Position numbers and translations under genes: made by a program
The notes under the pieces: generated by a model
Database searches by the model: none
What the model was told of the DNA's origin: nothing
What the model saw: only the letters and a program-made list of their open reading frames with translations
Assembly (NCBI GenBank): GCA_023715185.1
Contig: JAMCAN010000001.1
Location: forward strand, 868,001 to 932,000
DNA: 64,000 nucleotides
From: Planococcus sp. MER TA 32b
GTDB lineage: Bacteria; Bacillota; Bacilli; Bacillales_A; Planococcaceae
Direction: 5' to 3'
Part shown: one piece after another, positions 1 through 8,221 of the stretch
How the letters are laid out: every line of letters begins with the position of its first letter
Numbering within the stretch: position 1 is the first letter of the stretch

Positions 1-276
1 GCGGCGACAGATGAAGAAATTCTGGAAGCCTACCAATTGATTGCGGCGACAGAAGGGATTTTCGCGGAACCGGCATCGTGCGCTTCGATTGCCGGCATAA
101 AAAAACAAGTGGAAAATGGCGCGCTCGCTGAAGGTTCAACGGTGGTGGCTGTTCTGACAGGCAACGGCCTGAAAGATCCGGATACGGCGATTTCGATCAA
201 TAAAGACAAAGCACTCCTTGTACCGGAAGATATGGAACGTTTTTGGGAGGCTTTAAAGAAAGGGGTGGAAGCATGA
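1..276 (+). CDS. thrC: Threonine synthase, C-terminal end (partial)
   Basis: The frame is open from the first base and ends at the TGA at 274-276, so only the last 91 residues are present. The text [14 protein letters not shown] followed by [10 protein letters not shown] is typical of the C-terminal part of the PLP-dependent threonine synthase (O-phosphohomoserine to threonine). The stop overlaps the start of the homoserine kinase gene (ATGA), which gives the usual Bacillales thrC-thrB order and supports the call. The PLP lysine lies outside the window. Confidence 0.9.
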   Translation, partial: AATDEEILEAYQLIAATEGIFAEPASCASIAGIKKQVENGALAEGSTVVAVLTGNGLKDPDTAISINKDKALLVPEDMERFWEALKKGVEA

Positions 277-1178
277 GCGGGAAGGATTTTTCAGTCAGTG
301 TCCCGGCTTCCACTGCCAACCTCGGACCGGGATTTGATTCAATCGGCCTGGCACTGGACCTTTACATGACCGTCCATGTCACCCGGGCTTCCGCCTGGTC
401 GGTGGAATATTTAACGGAAAGCTATCGATCCTTATCCGGCGCATCCGATAATCTGCTCGTTACGACGATCCGATATACAGCAGACCGTTATGGCAGAGAA
501 ATGCCGGCAGCGAAACTGCAAGTGGCCACCGATATTCCGCTCGGGAGAGGACTTGGCAGCAGCGCTTCAGCCATCGCCGCAGGCATCGAAATCGCGGATC
601 GTCTGCTGGCACTGGAATTGCCGATGCATGAAAAGCTGGTCATCGGCACGGAATTGGAAGGCCATCCGGATAATATCTCGGCTTCATTGCTTGGCGGACT
701 GACGATTTCCCATTGGGACGGAAAAGAGCTGGCAATCAGCCATATTAAAGACGTGGACATTGCTGCCATCATCCTGGTGCCGCCGGTTGAATTTCTGACT
801 GCCGAATCCAGAGGGTTATTGCCTGAAAAGCTTCCATATGCCGCAGCGATCAGAAGCAGTGCAGCGGCCAATGTGTTTTCCGCTGCCGTCGCTGGCGGTG
901 ATTGGAAAACCGCAGGCCGCATGATGGAAAATGATCAATTCCATGAACCATTCCGGAAAGGCAGGTTTTCGGACTTTGACGATATACGTGCGGTTTGCAG
1001 AGCGAATGGCGCTTATGGCTCGGCAATCAGCGGTGCCGGGCCATCTTTGTTTATCGCCGTTGAACCGGGACGTGAACTTGAGCTGGCTTCGGTATTGAAA
1101 GAAAAATATCCGCATTACGAATGCCTCGTTGCCAAACCCGCGCGCTGCGGAATCCGGTCCTGTGAAGGAGTGGTATGA
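273..1178 (+). CDS. thrB: Homoserine kinase
   Basis: A 301-residue GHMP kinase that phosphorylates homoserine for the upstream threonine synthase. The N-terminal [14 protein letters not shown] and the ATP-binding [10 protein letters not shown] near residue 92 are diagnostic; a late [12 protein letters not shown] motif is the third GHMP motif. I start it at the ATG at 273, inside the thrC stop (ATGA overlap) and behind AAAGGGGTGG; an in-frame TTG at 243 would add ten residues but has no ribosome binding site. Translational coupling to thrC is likely. A strong hairpin follows at once. Confidence 0.95.
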   Translation: MSGKDFSVSVPASTANLGPGFDSIGLALDLYMTVHVTRASAWSVEYLTESYRSLSGASDNLLVTTIRYTADRYGREMPAAKLQVATDIPLGRGLGSSASAIAAGIEIADRLLALELPMHEKLVIGTELEGHPDNISASLLGGLTISHWDGKELAISHIKDVDIAAIILVPPVEFLTAESRGLLPEKLPYAAAIRSSAAANVFSAAVAGGDWKTAGRMMENDQFHEPFRKGRFSDFDDIRAVCRANGAYGSAISGAGPSLFIAVEPGRELELASVLKEKYPHYECLVAKPARCGIRSCEGVV

Positions 1179-1192
1179 TCGATTGAACGTGG

Positions 1193-1218
1193 GCCCGGTA
1201 CTGTGCCGGGCTTTTTTT
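1193..1218 (+). terminator. Rho-independent terminator of thrCB
   Basis: GCCCGG (1193-1198) pairs with CCGGGC (1206-1211) around a 7-base loop and is followed by seven T. Confidence 0.85.
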
Positions 1219-1298
1219 ATTGGCCTTATATACAAAACAGATATACCTACAGATGTTAAATTACCTATTAATATTCCTTTATTTAAGTGATATTTAGA

Positions 1299-1327
1299 GT
1301 GACACAGTGTAAAAGTCATGGTATGAT
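1299..1327 (+). promoter_or_regulatory. Putative sigma-A promoter of the sugar transferase gene
   Basis: GTGACA at 1299-1304 and TATGAT at 1322-1327, 17 bp apart, in an AT-rich stretch 80 bp before the start codon. Each hexamer differs from consensus at one position. Confidence 0.55.
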
Positions 1328-1409
1328 TATCTTTATTTATTTGAATATTCAATTTTTAAAGTTATTTCGTTTTTTGAATAAAGGACTCTACAAAGAAGGA
1401 GTGCTGAAT

Positions 1410-2009
1410 ATGTTCCCAGTCTATAAAAGGATTTTCGACGTCTTATTGGCTGCGGCGGTTCTTGTCGCGTTGTCGCCTGTTATTCTTCTGGTTTGCCTGA
1501 TTATCAAACTGGATTCACCGGGGCCGATTCTATTTAAGCAAAGACGGATTGGAATCGGAAAAAGTGAATTTCATATTTTGAAGTTCAGAACAATGAAAAT
1601 CGATGCGCCGAAAGATATGCCGACCCATTTGCTGGATAAACCGGATGCGTACATAACACGGGCAGGCAAGTTTCTTCGCAAAACAAGTCTCGACGAACTC
1701 CCGCAAGTCCTGAATGTCCTGAGGGGGGAAATGAGTTTTATCGGTCCTCGGCCGGCTTTGTGGAACCAATATGATCTGATTGCGGAACGGGACCTTTATA
1801 AAGCCAATGAAGTTCTTCCGGGCCTGACCGGATTGGCGCAGATCAACGGAAGAGATGAACTGCCGATCAAATTGAAAGCGAAGATCGACGGGGGCTATGT
1901 CGAGTACATGAGTGCCATGCTCGATATGAAGATTCTGGTGTGGACTGTTGTGTGCGTATTCAGGAATGATGGGATCAAAGAAGGGGGAAGAGCGGCTACG
2001 AAACTATAA
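1410..2009 (+). CDS. Undecaprenyl-phosphate sugar-1-phosphate transferase (short WcaJ/EpsL type)
   Basis: A 199-residue bacterial sugar transferase: one N-terminal membrane segment (about residues 11-33), then [25 protein letters not shown] and [12 protein letters not shown], the conserved blocks of the family that moves a sugar phosphate from UDP-sugar to undecaprenyl phosphate. It lacks the long membrane domain of full WcaJ. The start at 1410 sits 9 bp behind AAGAAGGAG; the reading frame is open further upstream without a ribosome binding site. It stands alone between thrB and a transporter; it could prime the capsule made by the operon at 54.6 kb, which shows no initiating transferase inside this window (inference). 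Confidence 0.88.
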   Translation: MFPVYKRIFDVLLAAAVLVALSPVILLVCLIIKLDSPGPILFKQRRIGIGKSEFHILKFRTMKIDAPKDMPTHLLDKPDAYITRAGKFLRKTSLDELPQVLNVLRGEMSFIGPRPALWNQYDLIAERDLYKANEVLPGLTGLAQINGRDELPIKLKAKIDGGYVEYMSAMLDMKILVWTVVCVFRNDGIKEGGRAATKL

Positions 2010-2173
2010 AAGTATAGTAAAAGAAAAAATATTTTTAAGTATATGCATTAATTGAAAGAAAAGCGTGAAGAGACTTCGAAATCCTATGATGGAGAAGGTT
2101 CTTCTTGCCTTTTTTATATCCTGTTTAAAAGGGGCAGAAGTGCTGCTTGAACTGCGAGAAGCTTCTATGCTAT

Positions 2174-2202
2174 TTGACTATAATGTTGTTTTTCGATATT
2201 CT
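2174..2202 (+). promoter_or_regulatory. Putative promoter of the BCCT transporter gene
   Basis: TTGACT (2174-2179), 17-bp spacer, TATTCT (2197-2202), about 40 bp before the start codon. The rest of the 2010-2242 gap shows no convincing terminator. Confidence 0.4.
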
Positions 2203-2242
2203 TAACAACTATGTATGAAATAAATCTTTAACAGGAGGCAAC

Positions 2243-3733
2243 ATGAAGAAAGCTACAAAAGTTTTTTATATCACGTTTGCACTGGTAATTTTAACGGTCG
2301 TTTTCGGTGTTGCCGCACCTGGCGCGTTCGAGGAAGCGACAGGCAATATCAGATCGTTCATCAACACGGCATTTGGCTGGTATTACCTTGTCATAATGGC
2401 TGTCCTTTTGATCCTTGTATTTGTCATCATCGTCAGCCCATACGGCAAGCTGCGTCTCGGCAAAGACCGCGACAGACCGGAATTTTCAACGATCACCTGG
2501 ATGGCTATGCTGTTTTCAGCTGGTATGGGGATCGGCCTCGTCTTTTACGGCGCCTCTGAACCTCTATCGCATTTTGCGAGTCAGCCTGCCACTGCAGAAG
2601 CTGGAACAGATGCCGCGTTCAAGGAATCGCTTCAGCGCACCTATTACCACTGGGGCATCCATGTTTGGGCGATGTACGGCATCATCGCGTTATCCCTTGC
2701 CTTTTTCCAATTCCGCAAAGGGGAGCCTGCGTTGATTTCATCCACATTGAAGCCGATTTTCGGCGACCGGATGAATGGACCGCTCGGCACATTAGTCGAT
2801 ATCCTGGCTGTTTTCGCAACCGTCTTTGGCGTCGCGACTTCGCTCGGTTTGGGCGCTATCCAGATCAATGGCGGAATCGCTTATTTATTCGGCGCGCCGC
2901 AAACGGAATGGATGCAATTGCTGATTATCGGTGTCGTCACATTGCTATTCATCATATCCGCGTGGTCTGGATTGAATAAAGGAATCAAGTATTTGTCCAA
3001 CACCAATATGGTTCTTGCTGTCACCTTATTGATTCTTGTATTGATTCTCGGGCCGACGATTCTGATTTTGAATATGTTCACCGAAACATTCGGAGGGTAT
3101 GTCCAGAACCTGATCAGCTTAAGTACCCAATCAGCGCCGCTCAATGCGGATAACCGCAGCTGGCTTGATGGCTGGACGATTTTCTACTGGGCATGGTGGA
3201 TTTCCTGGGCACCGTTTGTCAGTATGTTCATCGCGCGTGTATCCAAAGGCCGCACCATCCGCGAGTTCCTGATCGGTGTGGTGCTGGTGCCGACCATTTT
3301 CGGCTCATTCTGGTTTGCCGCTTTTGGCGTTACGGCAGTCGATATCCAGAAAAACGGCGTAGACTTGACAGCTTTGCCGATCGACCAGACGCTTTTCGGC
3401 ATGTTCAGTGAAATGCCGATGGGGATGGTGCTGTCTGTTCTCGCGATTCTGCTGGTCAGCACATTCTTCATCACGTCCGCCGATTCGGCGACTTTCGTCT
3501 TGGGGATGCAGTCCACAAACGGTTCGCTGCTGCCGAGCAACCAGATTAAAATCCTATGGGGTGTTGCGCAGTCGTTGGTTGCTGCGATCCTGTTATGGGT
3601 TGGCGGACTCGAGGCTGTACAGAACACGATCATCATAGCGGCGCTGCCATTTTCATTTGTTATGATCCTGATGGTCATTGCGTTGTTCAAAGCATTGAAT
3701 ACGGAAATGGCTTCAGTGAAGCTGAAAAAATAG
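2243..3733 (+). CDS. BCCT-family glycine betaine/choline/carnitine transporter
   Basis: A 496-residue polytopic membrane protein with about twelve hydrophobic segments. The BCCT hallmarks are GMGIGLVFYGASEPL (about residues 94-108) and the tryptophan-rich FYWAWWISWAPFVSMF (about 313-328) that forms the trimethylammonium-binding aromatic box in BetP/OpuD. Role: sodium-coupled uptake of compatible solutes for osmoprotection; the exact substrate cannot be told from sequence. An AGGAGG site stands 6 bp before ATG. Length is typical of OpuD-like members without the long C-terminal osmosensory tail of BetP. Monocistronic, closed by a hairpin. Confidence 0.92.
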   Translation: MKKATKVFYITFALVILTVVFGVAAPGAFEEATGNIRSFINTAFGWYYLVIMAVLLILVFVIIVSPYGKLRLGKDRDRPEFSTITWMAMLFSAGMGIGLVFYGASEPLSHFASQPATAEAGTDAAFKESLQRTYYHWGIHVWAMYGIIALSLAFFQFRKGEPALISSTLKPIFGDRMNGPLGTLVDILAVFATVFGVATSLGLGAIQINGGIAYLFGAPQTEWMQLLIIGVVTLLFIISAWSGLNKGIKYLSNTNMVLAVTLLILVLILGPTILILNMFTETFGGYVQNLISLSTQSAPLNADNRSWLDGWTIFYWAWWISWAPFVSMFIARVSKGRTIREFLIGVVLVPTIFGSFWFAAFGVTAVDIQKNGVDLTALPIDQTLFGMFSEMPMGMVLSVLAILLVSTFFITSADSATFVLGMQSTNGSLLPSNQIKILWGVAQSLVAAILLWVGGLEAVQNTIIIAALPFSFVMILMVIALFKALNTEMASVKLKK

Positions 3734-3748
3734 AATAACATGAAAAGG

Positions 3749-3780
3749 GCCGCATCCGGGAATATTGGATGCGGCTTTTT
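3749..3780. terminator. Terminator between convergent BCCT and deacetylase genes
   Basis: GCCGCATCC (3749-3757) and GGATGCGGC (3767-3775) form a perfect 9-bp stem followed by five T; the minus strand has a shorter T run, so it may serve both sides. Confidence 0.85.
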
Positions 3781-3800
3781 CATGTTTTATTCCAATCCGG

Positions 3801-4667
3801 TCATCTTTCCAGGTAAGGCATCAGTACATCGTCAAACGTCGTCTGGTTGACGATGATCCGGTTTATCAAGTAATTGTTGTCTGATGGCTGGATGGCCTGT
3901 GGTGCTAATATGTATCCGGCAGCAAGACCTTGCTCTTTTACCAGGCCGGCCACAAGATCGTTGCTGTTGCCATATGGGTAGGCGAAGCTTTGGACAATGA
4001 CTCCCAGTTCCGCTTCGATTGTTTTGATGCTCTTTTCCAGGTCTTTCTTGAATGCCTGTGATTGTTCAGGCAGCAGGAAGACGGGCGTTTCATCTTCGAA
4101 GCGGTGCATATCGAATGTGTGAGAACCGAACTCGGCCAGTCCGCTGTCCTTCATGTCCCTGAGTTCATCCCATGTCGACATATCCAGGTTGCTGAAGTCT
4201 TTGTCCCCGACATGTCCGGCGATGACGAACATTGTAAAGGGGATGCCGGCTTCCTGTAATATAGGGAAGGCATTTTCGTATACGGAGCGGTCGATGTCGT
4301 CAAATGAAATCCATACGCATTTATCGGGAAACGTATTATCGGCTTTAGCCGTTAACAGCTGCTGCTCGCTTACGAAAACAGCGCCGGCATTTTTCATGGC
4401 ATCAATTTGCTGCTGAAACTCGCTCTCAAGCACGCTGTACTGCACCAGTTCTTTCGGCTGCAGCAGGCTTCTGGCTGATTTGACCAGCAAGCTGTCGTCG
4501 AGCACACGGTGGTAATTCAAGCCCAGGCATCCTTCTTCCAATTCTGCAGGAAAAGACATGGCCGGTGTATCGGCTGACAATGCTTCAATGAACAGCTCTT
4601 TCCGTGAAAAGACGAACAGGATGATTACAGCAGTGAAGATGAGCCAAATTGATAATTTTTTCATCAT
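3801..4667 (-). CDS. icaB: Poly-N-acetylglucosamine deacetylase (IcaB-like polysaccharide deacetylase)
   Basis: A 288-residue CE4-fold protein with an N-terminal membrane anchor (about residues 5-20). GLNYHRVL near residue 50, SFDDIDRSVYENAFP (about 120-135) with the metal-binding Asp, GSHTFDMH with the two His ligands, and FAYPYG are the family's motifs. The family partly deacetylates extracellular beta-1,6-GlcNAc polymer, which is needed for its retention on the cell. It lacks the C-terminal hydrolase domain of Gram-negative PgaB, so it is of staphylococcal IcaB type. It starts in a 4-bp ATGA overlap with the upstream pgaD-like gene; last gene of the operon. Confidence 0.85.
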   Translation of the reverse strand: MMKKLSIWLIFTAVIILFVFSRKELFIEALSADTPAMSFPAELEEGCLGLNYHRVLDDSLLVKSARSLLQPKELVQYSVLESEFQQQIDAMKNAGAVFVSEQQLLTAKADNTFPDKCVWISFDDIDRSVYENAFPILQEAGIPFTMFVIAGHVGDKDFSNLDMSTWDELRDMKDSGLAEFGSHTFDMHRFEDETPVFLLPEQSQAFKKDLEKSIKTIEAELGVIVQSFAYPYGNSNDLVAGLVKEQGLAAGYILAPQAIQPSDNNYLINRIIVNQTTFDDVLMPYLER

Positions 4668-5122
4668 TGATTCTCACTGCTCAATGGAATGATCGGGTTT
4701 TTCTCGAAAACGATATAATCTTCGCGTTGAAGCTGCGCGATGGTGCCTTTGTCCATTAATCCCAGCGACTCAAGCTCTGAAGTGCTGACGGCAGCGGGAT
4801 AATTGCGCCTTTTCAGGCTGCCGAACCTTTTTTTATTGTACAGCCTGTTCACATAGAGAACTGCATAGAAGACCAAGAAGATGCTGAATCCAAGGATCAC
4901 CAGGTTCCGGATATCGCTGTTGACCGTATTGAAGGTGGCATTGACGATCCGTGTCAGGCTGTTACTGAAACCGAACGTCGCTGACAGGAAAAAGATGACG
5001 ACCAGCAGGCTGTATCCCCAGAAAAACAAAGTGAACAGGAAGTCGATGCAGGCGCGGAACCAGGAACGGTTGCCGGTGATCAGGAATTTTTCTTCTTCAT
5101 GCCGCGGTCTGGACTGTGCCAT
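4664..5122 (-). CDS. PgaD/IcaD-like accessory protein of PNAG synthase
   Basis: A 152-residue protein with two hydrophobic helices (about residues 22-46 and 68-88) and a charged C-terminal tail, the architecture of PgaD/IcaD, the small membrane partner needed for full activity of the GT2 synthase. Assignment is by position and topology more than by sequence. I chose the ATG at 5122, 9 bp behind AAAGGAGG; a longer frame to 5218 lies wholly inside the synthase gene. It overlaps the synthase gene by 43 bp and the deacetylase gene by 4 bp, so the three are translationally coupled. Confidence 0.75.
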   Translation of the reverse strand: MAQSRPRHEEEKFLITGNRSWFRACIDFLFTLFFWGYSLLVVIFFLSATFGFSNSLTRIVNATFNTVNSDIRNLVILGFSIFLVFYAVLYVNRLYNKKRFGSLKRRNYPAAVSTSELESLGLMDKGTIAQLQREDYIVFEKNPIIPLSSENQ

Positions 5123-6339
5123 ACTGCATAGCCTCCTTTCAGGCGGGATGAAATGGCGCGCGGGACGGCTGCCATGACGACGGCCGTGTTGACCATCCAG
5201 TAGATGGCCGGATACCACGCTGCCCAGAAATAGTATTTGAGTACACGGTTGTAACGGGAATCAATCAGCAGCGCGACAAATAACTGGATCAGGCTGATGA
5301 ATACCAGGGCAAACGAAGTGATGGTGAACCAGATAAACATTTGCTGCAATGTATCAGCGGTGAACAGCAGCAGCAAAGTGACGAACAGCCAGCAGAAGGC
5401 CCAGATGATGCTGATCCATTGTTCCAGGTAGATCAGCCAGATTCTCCGCTGTTTCCAGGTGAACAGGACACGCCAATGGCGGAGAATGACTTCCTGTCCG
5501 CCTTGGGCCCAGCGGACGCGCTGTTTCCATATGCCGGACAGGGTTTCAGGTACAAGCATCCAGCAAATGGCGCGTGGTTCGTAACGCACATCCCAAAACT
5601 TCTTCTGGAGTTTCCAGCTGACGGCAATGTCTTCCGTAATCATGTCACGGTCCCATAGGCCTACGTCGACCAGGGCTTTTTTCCGGAATGCGACAACCAC
5701 TCCCGAGACGGTCATCACTTTCCCGAGCAGACGCTGCGTCCGTTTGATCGCGCCGATAATGGAGGCGTATTCGACCAATTGCATCCGGCTGAGCAGGTTG
5801 TTGCGGTTGCGGATCGCCGGATTGCCAGTTACGGCTCCCAGCCTTTCGCCGCCTTTAAAAAAATGGTGGATCAAGTAATAAGGCGCGGAATCGGATAATA
5901 AGGCATCCGAGTCCACGCAGACGAGGTATTCAGAGCGGGATGCGAATAAGCCGACTTGCAGGGCGTTCGCTTTGCCGCGATTTTCCATCAATTGGATGGC
6001 TCTTACACCGGCGTGCTGCTCTGATAATTCCTTTATCAGTTCACTCGTCCGGTCTGTCGATCCGTCATTGATCAGAATGATTTCTTTTTTAGGATATGAC
6101 AGTCCGGTAAGGTTCCGGACAGTTTCTTCAATCGTTTCTTCTTCGTTATAGCAGGGGACCAATATACTGATCATCGGCCAATCGAATCCATCGAAATTCA
6201 ATGCATCGTTTCTCGGTTCTTTTGTACGGATGAAAAGAATCGATCCAGCCATCCAAAAAAGCGCCATCATAAACGGATACCAAAATACAAAAGCGGTTAT
6301 CAGGCCATAAGGACCCGAAAATAGCTGGGAAAAAATCAT
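5080..6339 (-). CDS. pgaC: Poly-beta-1,6-N-acetylglucosamine synthase (GT2)
   Basis: A 419-residue processive family-2 glycosyltransferase. Hydrophobic helices lie at about 10-37 and in the last 110 residues; the cytosolic catalytic domain carries VPCYNEEETIEETV (about 60-73), NDGSTDRT, the DXD-type CVDSDALL, and the QRVRWAQGG motif (Q-x-x-R-W) of processive synthases. Together with its two downstream partners it forms a pgaCD-icaB locus for PNAG biofilm polymer; an icaC-like acyltransferase is absent here. The start has AGGAGGG a few bases upstream and a plausible promoter at 6384-6413. Confidence 0.9.
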   Translation of the reverse strand: MIFSQLFSGPYGLITAFVFWYPFMMALFWMAGSILFIRTKEPRNDALNFDGFDWPMISILVPCYNEEETIEETVRNLTGLSYPKKEIILINDGSTDRTSELIKELSEQHAGVRAIQLMENRGKANALQVGLFASRSEYLVCVDSDALLSDSAPYYLIHHFFKGGERLGAVTGNPAIRNRNNLLSRMQLVEYASIIGAIKRTQRLLGKVMTVSGVVVAFRKKALVDVGLWDRDMITEDIAVSWKLQKKFWDVRYEPRAICWMLVPETLSGIWKQRVRWAQGGQEVILRHWRVLFTWKQRRIWLIYLEQWISIIWAFCWLFVTLLLLFTADTLQQMFIWFTITSFALVFISLIQLFVALLIDSRYNRVLKYYFWAAWYPAIYWMVNTAVVMAAVPRAISSRLKGGYAVWHSPDRGMKKKNS

Positions 6340-6383
6340 GACGCCCTCCTGTATAACGTTTCAAGTGATATTTTAACTCTCTT

Positions 6384-6413
6384 ACTATACTCGAAATGTT
6401 ATGGAAGTATCAA
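6384..6413 (-). promoter_or_regulatory. Putative promoter of the PNAG operon
   Basis: Read on the minus strand: TTGATA (6413-6408), 18-bp spacer, TATAGT (6389-6384), 45 bp before the pgaC start. The stretch 6414-6628 further upstream shows no gene. Confidence 0.5.
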
Positions 6414-6628
6414 TAAAATTTTGATAAGTTTTACAGATATAAATGGGAGCATGACAAAGAGGGGGGAATAAGTTATTGGGGACGGCTCTTCCACCCGGGA
6501 TGAGCCGGTATAGAAGAGCATTAATCGGAAGGGAACAGCCATGTATATACCTCATTAAATTATGTATAGAAAATTATGGAAGAATATTTATATATTGTTG
6601 GATCTGAGCAGGAGCCGTTAATATTACA

Positions 6629-7324
6629 TCAGCGAAGTTCCACCCAGCCATTCTTCAAGGCATGGACCACTGCTTGAGTGCGGTCTTTAAGACCCATTTT
6701 CCGCAAGATGGTGGAAACGTGGTTCTTGACTGTCTTGATGCTGATGTCCAAAGCTTCACCCAATGCTTTATTGCTGAGGCCGTCCGCCAGCAATTGGAGT
6801 ACTTCCGTTTCCCTGGCAGTGAGGAGGTGGTAGGGCAGTATGATATCTTTTTGAATAAAGGAACCTGTGAATTCATGACGGGAAAGCTTGTTCAGCTCCA
6901 ACAGAAATTCCGTTGTAACTTTGGGGTGGAGATAAATGCCGCCGCTCACTGTTGTCCTTATGGCATCGATTATGGAAGCTGAGTCCATTTCTTTCAGCAG
7001 ATAGCCGGAAGCTCCTGATTTAATAGCTTCGGAGACGTGAGAGAAGCCATCTTCGACTGTAAAGACCAAAACGATTGCATGCGGGAATTGCTGAATAAGT
7101 TCACGTATGGATTCAATTGAGTTTTTTTGCGGCAGGTTCAACTCGATCATGACAGCATCAGGCTGAAGCTCCTTGTATAAAGGAAGCAGCTGTTCCCCGC
7201 TTTCGCCTTCGCCTGCTATCCTTATCCTGGAATCCACTTCCAGGACACGCTTTAACCCTTCGCGAAAAAGGGGATGCGGTTCAATGATTAATACATCGAT
7301 TTGACGAACATTATTTAATTTCAT
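6629..7324 (-). CDS. DegU-like LuxR-family regulator with a degenerate receiver
   Basis: A 231-residue protein colinear with Bacillus DegU: receiver domain (about 8-125), linker, and NarL/LuxR helix-turn-helix (about 165-229) with LTARETEVLQLLADG and KTVKNHVSTIL, ending in NGWVELR. In the receiver the phospho-acceptor Asp is Glu (E61, in PDAVMIELNLP) and the acidic pair is Glu15-Pro16 (in LIIEPHPLFREG), while the switch Thr and the conserved Lys (GYLLKEMD) remain. No histidine kinase gene is adjacent. It lies 290 bp upstream of the PNAG operon on the same strand, so it may regulate it (inference). AAAAGGAG lies 12 bp before ATG. Confidence 0.9.
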   Translation of the reverse strand: MKLNNVRQIDVLIIEPHPLFREGLKRVLEVDSRIRIAGEGESGEQLLPLYKELQPDAVMIELNLPQKNSIESIRELIQQFPHAIVLVFTVEDGFSHVSEAIKSGASGYLLKEMDSASIIDAIRTTVSGGIYLHPKVTTEFLLELNKLSRHEFTGSFIQKDIILPYHLLTARETEVLQLLADGLSNKALGEALDISIKTVKNHVSTILRKMGLKDRTQAVVHALKNGWVELR

Positions 7325-7662
7325 TGTATAAATGCGTCTCCTTTTAATGGTCTATTTATTATATTCGCATAATTGCCAATATAAGTATACCACAAAAAAA
7401 TATGTATAAATTTGTATGTTTAATGGCGATACTATGCTTGTTTTGATGTTTTATGAAAAATTACTGAAAATGGAGGAATGTGGGCAATATCAAATAAGAG
7501 TGTTTTTTCAATTCAGCTCCTGCCCGCCTCGATGCCAAAGCCACGGGGCAGCGCTTTTAAAGGAATGAAAGACTGAATAATCAGATTTATTTCTGTCAAT
7601 TTTCACGTATCAGGTTTATGATATAGCTAAAGAGATGAAGGGCAAGGGAGGAGGGGAAACCA
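7325..7662. other. Intergenic region without a recognisable gene
   Basis: AT-rich between the DegU-like gene (minus) and a small membrane-protein gene (plus). It should hold the promoter of the DegU-like gene, but no convincing hexamer pair was seen on the minus strand. Plus-strand promoter elements lie at its right end. Confidence 0.5.
7593..7622 (+). promoter_or_regulatory. Possible promoter of the small membrane-protein gene
   Basis: CTGTCA (7593-7598), 18-bp spacer, TATGAT (7617-7622), 40 bp before the ATG. The -35 match is weak (4 of 6). Confidence 0.35.
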
Positions 7663-7761
7663 ATGGAAGCCACCTTCGGACTGATACCAATGCTGATCCT
7701 GTCAATCTTAGCGGTTGTTGGCATCTTGTCCTATTTTTTCATGCACCATTGGCCAAACTGA
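7663..7761 (+). CDS. Small single-pass membrane protein (32 aa)
   Basis: A 32-codon frame, below the usual annotation cutoff. After MEATFG it is almost wholly hydrophobic (one helix, about residues 7-26), ending in HHWPN. Support: a very strong GGGAGGAGGGG ribosome binding site 6 bp before ATG, plausible promoter elements upstream and a perfect 12-bp terminator stem 18 bp after the stop, so the unit is a complete tiny transcript. Function unknown; no match to a toxin family that I can name, although type I toxins share this size and topology. An overlapping 76-codon frame at 7635 has no such signals. Confidence 0.65.
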   Translation: MEATFGLIPMLILSILAVVGILSYFFMHHWPN

Positions 7762-7778
7762 AGATGGAATACAGAAGA

Positions 7779-7814
7779 CATGCCGGAAACCGATCGTTTC
7801 CGGCATGGCTTTTC
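7779..7814 (+). terminator. Terminator after the small membrane-protein gene
   Basis: A perfect 12-bp stem (7779-7790 with 7796-7807), 5-base loop, then GCTTTT. Confidence 0.75.
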
Positions 7815-7935
7815 CACCTTTTGATTTCAAAAAAGACTGGTTTTAAAAACGGTATAAAGGTATAATCAATTAACTATAAAAATACTGAAAATTCAGTACA
7901 CATTTAAAATCTGACTGGAAAGTAGGATGATACTT

Positions 7936-8157
7936 ATGCATCCCTATCAGAACTATATCGAGAAACTGGAACAGGAATATAATATGAATGTAGATGAAGT
8001 CATACGGCAGATTTACATCGGAAGAGATGAGGGCCCGTCAGTAACAGCGCGGGAACTTGGCATACCGCGTCAAGCCGTCCTGCATTTTATAAGGGAATTT
8101 GATCTGAGGGCAGAGAAACATGCATATTCTGGAGTAAGCAGCAAACTGCCGCAGTAA
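7936..8157 (+). CDS. Small putative helix-turn-helix protein (73 aa)
   Basis: Not recognised as a named family. The N-terminal half is helical and charged; TARELGIPRQAVLHFIREF (about residues 38-56) reads like a helix-turn-helix of the sigma/transposase type (A-R-E-L-G-I-P sets the turn). I start at the ATG at 7936, 9 bp behind GTAGG; an in-frame ATG at 7927 overlaps that site. A TATAAT box at 7861-7866 lacks a clear -35. Monocistronic, convergent with the SLH gene. It could be a small DNA-binding regulator (inference). Confidence 0.65.
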   Translation: MHPYQNYIEKLEQEYNMNVDEVIRQIYIGRDEGPSVTARELGIPRQAVLHFIREFDLRAEKHAYSGVSSKLPQ

Positions 8158-8164
8158 CTCATAA

Positions 8165-8198
8165 AGGAAAAAACCCGTCGGAATCATGTCCGCCGGGT
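8165..8198 (-). terminator. Terminator of the SLH protein gene
   Basis: ACCCGtCGG pairs with CCGcCGGGT (8173-8198, one mismatch); on the minus strand it is followed by six T. Confidence 0.7.
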
Positions 8199-8221
8199 CT
8201 TCCTATGTCTGCTTCCATAAA

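Noticed and set aside
7635-7865. A 76-codon plus-strand frame over the small membrane-protein gene
   Set aside because: Its start lies before the strong ribosome binding site that serves the 32-codon frame at 7663, and it runs through a perfect terminator hairpin.
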